From positions 1 through 7,378 of the forward strand of contig CAMWPE010000120.1 of NCBI GenBank assembly GCA_947176055.1: 7,378 nucleotides of DNA, read 5' to 3'. This DNA is from an uncultured Desulfovibrio sp. GTDB taxonomy: Bacteria; Desulfobacterota; Desulfovibrionia; Desulfovibrionales; Desulfovibrionaceae. This document shows positions 1 to 4,860 of this stretch, piece by piece. A model generated the notes under the pieces. It searched no databases. It had not been told where the DNA came from and was given only the letters and a program-made list of their open reading frames with translations. Each line of letters begins with the position of its first letter. Within the stretch, counting starts at the first letter, position 1. A program made the position numbers and the translations under genes.

Positions 1-766
1 TGCTCATGACTTCCATCATCTTTTGCCGCTGCTTGCTCTTGATTATGGGATCGCCCTCGGCGTTCTTGCGCTCGTCCTTTACTTCGTCCTTGCTCATTTT
101 CATATTTTCGCGGTAGGCGTAACGTGACTGCCACACGTCGAAGGCGGTGATGACCAGAATGGGCAGGAGCGCGTAACTGGCCAGAGTGAAAGCCATGTCG
201 AGCATGTAGCTGGCCACGCCTTCGGCCGTCGCGTTGTACATGGGCAGGAAATTTTCATGCTCTCGCCAGATGAGATAGGCGGGAATCACCCCCAGAATTA
301 TCGAGAAAAGCACGCTTTTTAACGTGCGCAGGATCGTCTGCGGCGAGAGGATCATCTGCTTGATACCCTTGATTATATTAAAGCGCTGGAACTTGGGCTT
401 GAATACCTTCGTCGTCCAGAGCTTGCCTACCTGAATCCTCTGCGCGAGAAAAGCCAGAAAACCAAGAAACAAAATGATCGGAAGAATGATTTTCGCCAGT
501 TCGGCGACCATGTCGAGACTGAGCGCGTACACATTCTCCGGAGTAGCTTCAAATTCCCAGGAATGACTCAAAAAGCGGCGGAAAATGGTCTCGATATTTT
601 CCTTCATCGGGCCGATCCACAGATAGAGCGCGGTCATGCCGCCTATGAGGCTGACAGCCTTGCCCAGTTCCTGCGATTTGGGAACGTTGCCTTCCTGCCG
701 CTGTTTTCTTTTGCGTTTTGGAGTAGCTTCTTCGGTTTTGCTTGGGTCCGGATTTTTGCCAAACAT
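1..766 (-). CDS. flhB: Flagellar biosynthesis protein FlhB, N-terminal 255 residues (3' end beyond window)
   Basis: FlhB is the inner-membrane component of the flagellar type III export gate that also switches export from rod/hook to filament substrates. Translating the minus strand from the ATG at 766-764 gives an uninterrupted frame to the window edge. The N-terminus has the family pattern KTEEATPKRKRKQRQEG followed by VPKSQEL (residues 10-34). Four hydrophobic segments lie near residues 36-51, 87-108, 147-167 and 184-209. The linker into the cytoplasmic domain carries the hallmark MSKDEVKDERKNAEGDP (224-240). The autocleavage NPTH site, expected about 15-30 residues further on, is outside the window, so cleavage competence cannot be judged. 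An in-frame stop lies five codons upstream of this ATG, with no other start between, so the start is fixed; its Shine-Dalgarno is poor (only an A-rich AAAAAG). A virulence-type SctU paralogue is the alternative, but the sigma-54 promoter upstream favours the flagellar assignment. Confidence 0.93.
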   Translation of the reverse strand, partial: MFGKNPDPSKTEEATPKRKRKQRQEGNVPKSQELGKAVSLIGGMTALYLWIGPMKENIETIFRRFLSHSWEFEATPENVYALSLDMVAELAKIILPIILFLGFLAFLAQRIQVGKLWTTKVFKPKFQRFNIIKGIKQMILSPQTILRTLKSVLFSIILGVIPAYLIWREHENFLPMYNATAEGVASYMLDMAFTLASYALLPILVITAFDVWQSRYAYRENMKMSKDEVKDERKNAEGDPIIKSKQRQKMMEVMS

Positions 767-786
767 CTTTTTGCCGTATGTTTAAT

Positions 787-802
787 CGTCGCCAAAGCGA
801 CG
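787..802 (-). promoter_or_regulatory. GC-rich hairpin in the flhB 5' leader
   Basis: The minus strand reads CGTCGC-TTTG-GCGACG, a perfect 6-bp stem with a 4-base loop. It lies between the predicted sigma-54 start (about 825) and the flhB ATG, with 20 bases between the hairpin and the start codon. No U-run follows, so it is not an intrinsic terminator. It could shape ribosome access or leader stability; that role is inference. Confidence 0.45.
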
Positions 803-835
803 CGGATCAACGAAATTTATAGTTTCAAGAGAGTA

Positions 836-851
836 TGCAAGACATATGCCA
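836..851 (-). promoter_or_regulatory. Sigma-54 (RpoN) -24/-12 promoter for flhB
   Basis: On the minus strand the sequence reads TGGCATATGTCTTGCA. The GG of the -24 element (850-849) and the GC of the -12 element (838-837) are exactly 10 bases apart, as RpoN requires. It differs from TGGCACG-N4-TTGCW only at the C and G following TGGCA. Initiation would fall near 825, leaving a leader of about 60 bases before the flhB ATG. Sigma-54 control of flagellar genes is well known in several proteobacterial groups, and such a promoter would need an upstream activator of the FlrC/FleQ type. No activator site was identified. Confidence 0.72.
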
Positions 852-891
852 TAGACTGGGTCACAGGCCGGGAAGACGCGTCGCGGCCGGA

Positions 892-920
892 TTGCCTTTC
901 GGCGTATTTCGGGATAAATA
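892..920 (+). promoter_or_regulatory. Weak sigma-70-like promoter candidate for the kinase operon
   Basis: TTGCCT (892-897) and TAAATA (915-920) are separated by 17 bases and precede the kinase ATG by about 50 bases. The -35 matches consensus at 4 of 6 positions and the -10 at 3 of 6. It is offered mainly because spacing and position are right and no better candidate is visible for the plus-strand genes. Confidence 0.25.
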
Positions 921-950
921 TTTAACAAATTCATTGTTTTTTATTAATTC
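910..950. promoter_or_regulatory. AT-rich block with two small palindromes upstream of the kinase gene
   Basis: Within otherwise GC-rich DNA this 41-base block is almost entirely A and T. It contains the perfect 10-base palindrome TAAATATTTA (915-924) and the inverted repeat AACAA-N5-TTGTT (924-938). The first palindrome overlaps the candidate -10 hexamer, a typical operator position. The block may be a promoter or operator region or simply flexible promoter DNA; no regulator family can be named from these bases. Confidence 0.3.
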
Positions 951-968
951 GCAAGGCGGTTGGAGCGC

Positions 969-1916
969 ATGGCCATTTACGTATCAGGATCGCTGGCATT
1001 CGACAGGATCATGACCTTTCAGGGAAACTTCAAGGATCACTTGCTTCCGGACAAACTGCATATGCTCAATGTCAGCTTCATGGTCGATAGCATGGCGGAG
1101 AGACGGGGCGGTTGCGCCGGCAATATAGCCTATTCCCTGGCGTTGCTGGGCGAAAATCCCGTTGTCGTGGCTTCGGCGGGGCGCGATTTTGGCTCCTACG
1201 CCCAAAAGCTCGAATCCATGGGCGTATCGCTGGAAGGCGTGGCGAGGCATGAAGATATCTTCACCGCCTTGTGCTACATAACCACGGATCTGAATAGCAA
1301 CCAGATCACGGGCTTCTACCCGGGCGCCATGAGCTTGCCGGCCGGTTACGATTTTCCCCGTCTGGATCCGGAAAAGGACATAGCGATAGTGTCGCCCGGC
1401 AATGTCCAGGACATGCGCTCCCTGCCAAAATTCTTCCGCGAGCGCGGAGTCCCCTATATATTTGATCCGGGCCAGCAAATTCCGGTGCTTTCCCCGGACG
1501 ATTTGCGGGACGCCATCGAAGGTTCTTTCGCGCTGGTCGCCAACGATTACGAAGTTAATATGATCTGCAAGGCCGTCGGCATGAGCGAGGACGAATTGCT
1601 GGGCAGGACGCTCTGGCTGGTCACTACCCTGGGCGCCGCCGGGGTTCGCGTAAGGGGCGCGGACGGGACGGACGAGACTATCCCCGCCGCTCCGGTAAAC
1701 GGCGTGGCCGATCCCACGGGGGCCGGCGACGCGCAAAGGGCCGGCCTCCTCAAAGGCCTGGCCGCCGGTCTGTCCATGCCGGAAGCCGCCAGGCTGGGGG
1801 CGATCTCCGCGAGCTACGCCATCGAAAAACTGGGCACCCAGGAACACTCCTACACTCCGGCCGAATTCGCCGCGAGATACGAAAAAAACTTCGGCTCCAT
1901 GCCAATAAAAATCTAG
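969..1916 (+). CDS. PfkB-family carbohydrate/nucleoside kinase (adenosine kinase-like)
   Basis: This is a 315-aa ribokinase-fold kinase that should transfer the ATP gamma-phosphate to a sugar or nucleoside hydroxyl in the cytoplasm. The N-terminal pattern SGSLAFDRIMTFQG and the glycine-rich substrate loop RRGGCAGNIAYSLALLG (45-61) match PfkB signature 1. An NxxE motif (N192-D-Y-E195), used in Mg/ATP handling, is present. Signature 2 reads DPTGAGDAQRAG (248-259), with D254 as the expected catalytic base. Family members usually have an aromatic residue where Q256 stands. The ATG at 969 is preferred over an in-frame TTG at 960 because AAGGCGG (953-959) sits nine bases before the ATG but directly abuts the TTG. 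Length is normal for the family. The substrate is not certain: the N-terminus resembles the bacterial adenosine-kinase-like subgroup, but ribokinase or another specificity is possible. The stop lies six bases before the next gene, suggesting co-transcription. Confidence 0.92.
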   Translation: MAIYVSGSLAFDRIMTFQGNFKDHLLPDKLHMLNVSFMVDSMAERRGGCAGNIAYSLALLGENPVVVASAGRDFGSYAQKLESMGVSLEGVARHEDIFTALCYITTDLNSNQITGFYPGAMSLPAGYDFPRLDPEKDIAIVSPGNVQDMRSLPKFFRERGVPYIFDPGQQIPVLSPDDLRDAIEGSFALVANDYEVNMICKAVGMSEDELLGRTLWLVTTLGAAGVRVRGADGTDETIPAAPVNGVADPTGAGDAQRAGLLKGLAAGLSMPEAARLGAISASYAIEKLGTQEHSYTPAEFAARYEKNFGSMPIKI

Positions 1917-1922
1917 CCGGTC

Positions 1923-2351
1923 ATGCGTTATATCCTGCTCATGGCCTTCGCCGGATGCCTGATCGCCATGCAGTCGCCCATTAACGCCGCCTTGAGCCGC
2001 CATACCGGCGGCCTCGAGGCAAGCCTGGTCTCCTTTCTCACAGGAACCCTGTTTTTGACAGCGGCCGCCTTTTTCTTTGGCGACGGTCACATTCTCAAGG
2101 CCTTTCAGGCTCCGGCCTGGCAATGGAGCGGCGGCCTTTTAGGGGCCATACTGGTATTTGTGTCCATTGTGTGCGTGCCGAAGATTGGCGCCCTGAACAC
2201 CGGCGTGGCCATGATTCTGGGCAGTCTTTTCATGGCGACCCTGCTCGATAATTTCGGTTGCTTCGGACTGCCCGTAATCCGCGTCTCCCTGTCGCGGATC
2301 TTCGGGTTATGCCTGATACTGGCGGGATTATATTTTGTGTTCAAACGGTGA
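1923..2351 (+). CDS. YdcZ/DUF606-type DMT-superfamily small membrane protein
   Basis: This 142-aa, very hydrophobic protein has five predicted membrane helices: about residues 2-24, 33-52, 68-90, 94-112 and 124-141. The sequence fits the half-length YdcZ (DUF606) branch of the drug/metabolite transporter superfamily: AMQSPINAALSR after helix 1, SFLTGT in helix 2, LLDNFGCFG after helix 4, and a closing SRIFGLCLILAGLYFVF. Members this short are thought to work as dimers or with a partner copy; no second copy is in the window. No substrate can be assigned. The start six bases after the kinase stop implies operon membership and probably translational coupling, since the upstream Shine-Dalgarno is poor. 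A functional link with the kinase (uptake or efflux of its substrate) is plausible inference only. The length is what the single-unit family normally shows, so it does not look truncated. Confidence 0.85.
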   Translation: MRYILLMAFAGCLIAMQSPINAALSRHTGGLEASLVSFLTGTLFLTAAAFFFGDGHILKAFQAPAWQWSGGLLGAILVFVSIVCVPKIGALNTGVAMILGSLFMATLLDNFGCFGLPVIRVSLSRIFGLCLILAGLYFVFKR

Positions 2352-2460
2352 GCGTCGGGAACGGAACGATTTGACGCGGCCGCCGTCGGGAGCGGCCTGA
2401 TATGGACCGCGATCGCGCGATTCTTTCGCGCGACATCGCCTTTTCGGGAAACCGCGATTT
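2352..2460 (+). promoter_or_regulatory. Structured 109-base spacer before the dynamin pair
   Basis: This non-coding spacer separates the transporter from the first dynamin gene. It holds an imperfect direct repeat, CGTCGGGAACGG (2353-2364) and CGTCGGGAGCGG (2384-2395), one mismatch in 12. It also has a 6-bp stem GGCCGC/GCGGCC (2378-2383, 2392-2397) and an 8-bp stem (2413-2433). A TTGACG hexamer at 2371-2376 resembles a -35 element, but no convincing -10 follows at normal spacing. The spacer probably isolates or re-regulates the dynamin genes, but a promoter is not demonstrated. Confidence 0.4.
2413..2433 (+). promoter_or_regulatory. 8-bp perfect hairpin ahead of the first dynamin gene
   Basis: TCGCGCGA-TTCTT-TCGCGCGA forms a perfect 8-bp stem with a 5-base loop. 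The arm is itself palindromic, so the site is also a direct repeat and could serve as a protein-binding site. It ends 27 bases before the ATG at 2461. Only TTTT at 2441-2444 follows, separated by seven bases, so it is a poor intrinsic terminator. Attenuation, partial termination after the transporter, or an operator are all possible. Confidence 0.45.
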
Positions 2461-4854
2461 ATGGAACAGAATCCTTTTGAAAAAATAAAAATCGCTTTGG
2501 CCGGCGCCGAAAAGCTGGCCGAGAAGCATTACGACGATACCGGCAAAGCCCTGGAGGCCATAGCGAGCCTGTACGCCGCGCTCGGCGCAGAGAGCGCCGA
2601 AAAGGCCAGAGAACTGGCCCAATCCCGCGACGAGCTTTTAAACGGGCTCCGTCGCCCGGTTATCCGGATAGCGGCTATAGGCACCACATCGAGCGCGAAG
2701 AGCAGTTTGCTCAATTTCCTGTGCGGCCAGGAACTCCTGCCGACGGACGTGCAGGAAAAGAGCGCGGGCGTGACGAGAATCCGCGACGCGGCCAAACCGG
2801 GGCTCTTTATCGAGCCTACAGCGGGAGCCGAGTGGCCCAGCGGCGAGATACCGGTCGATTCAGCCGTCGGGATCCGCGAAAAACTGGACGAGGTCATGGA
2901 GACCTATAGAAAGGCCGCGGCCAATAACCCCGATATCGAAGCTCCGGAATTTCTGGTCGAATATCCCTTGCAGGCTCGCGATTTGCTGGAAGCGCCGGAG
3001 GAGTTTGGTCTCGAGTTGCTGGATTTGCCCGGCCTCAAATACACGGGCGACGAGCGCAACCTCCGGGTAATGGCCGAATGCCGCGATTCTCTTTGTCTGG
3101 TCACATTCGGCGCGCATGAAACCGATCCCGTGAAGCAGGAGGCGCTCCTTGACGCGGCCATGGAGCAGATCGCTTTGATCGACGCGCCGCTAGAGAGGAT
3201 GTTTTTCGTCGCGACAAAGACGGACGAATTCCTCCTGAAGACGCCAGACGGCTGGCCGCGCAACGAGAAAAAATACCTGGAGGAAAGACTCGAGGCGATC
3301 AAGGAGCGAATAGGCGAAAAATATGGCGCGGAAGCCGCCGCCGGCGTAAAATTATCGCGAATCTCGCCTTTGCCCGCGCTCCTGTCCCTGAAACTGTTCG
3401 ATGCCGACGCGAGCGAGTCCCGCAAGGCCTGGAAAAGAATCGACGCCGGTTTCCGCGGATTGGTGACGGGCGGTCGCGACGGCGACCCTTACGAGGGCGT
3501 GGATCTGGATCTCATGGGCAAGTTCGCCACATGGAGCGACGGGGAAAAGACGGAAGTTTTTAACCAGCTATGCGAAACCGCCGGTTCGGAGGCTTTTCTA
3601 GGCAATTTGAAAAGCAGGCTGACGGACAATCTGGCCGCCATCCTCCTGCCGCCGCCTTACGCCAGATACGCCGGAGTCGCGGATGAAACCGGCGAATGGC
3701 TGAAAAGGAGCATCGACGCCGTAAGGTTGCGTATTCGCGGCGACGCGCGGCAATATATCGAGAAGCTGGAGGAAACGGCTAAAGAGCAAGGCGTAATTCA
3801 GACAAAAGCCGCGAACACTCTGGAACTGTTTATCTCCTCCTGGCTGACTCTGGTTATACGCAAAGCCTTTTACGGCGACGACGACAAGGCGGAATGGGAA
3901 ATGCTCTGGCAAAAGTTCCCCCATTTCGCCTCGCCCATGCTCCTGGCCACGCGAAACTGGGATATCAGCATCGAAAAGGCTTTCCTGAAACCTGTCGAAA
4001 GCGCGAAAGCCGCCATAATCTCCGGCAGGCCGCTGCCGGACAGTTTGCCGGACAAGCGGGCGCTGGAGTCGGTTCTTCGGCAACTGATAAAGCATGGCTA
4101 CACGCGGCGCGTATGCCTCGAGGGTATGGACGGCGAGGCCGGAGACGCGGCGACGAAGGCCCTTCCCAGGATTTTCGACGACTTTATCCGCGTTTGCGAG
4201 AAAATCGCGGACAAAAATTACAAACTGGCCGCGGAACAACTTCTTAACAAGATTCATTCCTGTCTCGAGCGGATTCAGACGGATTTTATCCGCTACCTCA
4301 ACGAAGAAAACGACAAATTGCCCGACGGCCTGCGCGGAGTCGCGAGGATCACGGCGCAAGGATTAAAAGAATACACGGAATATCAGCTAAAGCCCGCCTC
4401 GGGCATTCGCTCCCGCGCCAAAGCCTGGAACAAGATAGAGAATGTGATGCGCGAGGTAAGCAATCTGGACAGCAATGTTTTAGTGAACGCGTGGCGACGG
4501 ATTACAGGCAAAGCCACAAAAATAATCCGGGAGAGGATAACCAAGGTTATCGTAAACATCCCCGCCATCAAGACCGTCGAGGTGGATTTTCAGGTCGCTT
4601 TCCGGGAGCTTATTCCGGAGCGGCTTAAAATAATCGAAAAGGCGATAATGGATAAGGAAGCGGAGTTTTCCAGCAATATCGCCGCTTACAGGACAAGTCT
4701 CTACGATTCCTTCCGGGAGAATTTGAAAAGGCTTACGGCGGAAAAGATGGAAAACGCCGTCGCGATGGAAAAGAAACTGGACGAGGCCGGCGAACGGCGG
4801 AAAGACGCCGAAGCGGATCTGCTTGAGATAAAAAAATTATATTCGGAGAAATAG
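2461..4854 (+). CDS. Large dynamin-like GTPase, first of a tandem pair, with atypical P-loop
   Basis: This 797-aa protein has a dynamin-family G domain followed by a long helical region. A helical N-terminal segment (about 1-62) precedes the G domain. G1 is G74-T-T-S-S-A79-K80-S81-S82, G2 is T105 (in SAGVTRI), G3 is D188-L-P-G191 and G4 is T252-K-T-D255. A79 replaces the glycine found in nearly all P-loops. The region after about 380 is mostly helical, as in the middle and effector parts of bacterial dynamins. A hydrophobic stretch lies at 454-467, a basic amphipathic stretch at 680-710 and a charged coiled-coil tail at about 752-797. No transmembrane helix or signal peptide is evident. The ATG at 2461 is the first possible start after an in-frame stop at 2398-2400; its Shine-Dalgarno (CGGGAA, ten bases upstream) is modest. 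The next gene follows after six bases. The likely role is membrane binding and remodelling with its partner; the biological process is unknown. Confidence 0.85.
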   Translation: MEQNPFEKIKIALAGAEKLAEKHYDDTGKALEAIASLYAALGAESAEKARELAQSRDELLNGLRRPVIRIAAIGTTSSAKSSLLNFLCGQELLPTDVQEKSAGVTRIRDAAKPGLFIEPTAGAEWPSGEIPVDSAVGIREKLDEVMETYRKAAANNPDIEAPEFLVEYPLQARDLLEAPEEFGLELLDLPGLKYTGDERNLRVMAECRDSLCLVTFGAHETDPVKQEALLDAAMEQIALIDAPLERMFFVATKTDEFLLKTPDGWPRNEKKYLEERLEAIKERIGEKYGAEAAAGVKLSRISPLPALLSLKLFDADASESRKAWKRIDAGFRGLVTGGRDGDPYEGVDLDLMGKFATWSDGEKTEVFNQLCETAGSEAFLGNLKSRLTDNLAAILLPPPYARYAGVADETGEWLKRSIDAVRLRIRGDARQYIEKLEETAKEQGVIQTKAANTLELFISSWLTLVIRKAFYGDDDKAEWEMLWQKFPHFASPMLLATRNWDISIEKAFLKPVESAKAAIISGRPLPDSLPDKRALESVLRQLIKHGYTRRVCLEGMDGEAGDAATKALPRIFDDFIRVCEKIADKNYKLAAEQLLNKIHSCLERIQTDFIRYLNEENDKLPDGLRGVARITAQGLKEYTEYQLKPASGIRSRAKAWNKIENVMREVSNLDSNVLVNAWRRITGKATKIIRERITKVIVNIPAIKTVEVDFQVAFRELIPERLKIIEKAIMDKEAEFSSNIAAYRTSLYDSFRENLKRLTAEKMENAVAMEKKLDEAGERRKDAEADLLEIKKLYSEK

Positions 4855-4860
4855 ATCGTC

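Noticed and set aside
866..888. GGCCG/CGGCC inverted repeat around GACGCGTC as a single operator
   Set aside because: The 8-base palindrome is not centred between the arms, so this looks like chance pairing in a GC-rich patch.
563..925. 120-codon plus-strand frame overlapping the start of flhB
   Set aside because: Most of it is antisense to the conserved FlhB N-terminus, and the rest runs through the divergent promoter region. The protein has no family resemblance.
960..968. TTG at 960 as the kinase start
   Set aside because: It directly abuts the ribosome binding site AAGGCGG, while the ATG at 969 has normal spacing and begins the conserved family N-terminus.
984..2123. 379-codon antisense open frame across the kinase gene
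   Set aside because: It lies opposite a clear PfkB kinase and part of the YdcZ gene, its translation shows no recognisable domain, and long antisense frames are expected in GC-rich codon-biased genes.
2371..2403. TTGACG as the -35 of a promoter for the dynamin genes
   Set aside because: The best downstream hexamer (TGATAT at 2398-2403) would need a 21-base spacer and matches consensus poorly; the hexamer also runs into a hairpin arm.
2413..2444. Intrinsic terminator after the transporter gene
   Set aside because: The stem is good, but the T-run is only four bases and lies seven bases away from the stem, so efficient Rho-independent termination is unlikely.
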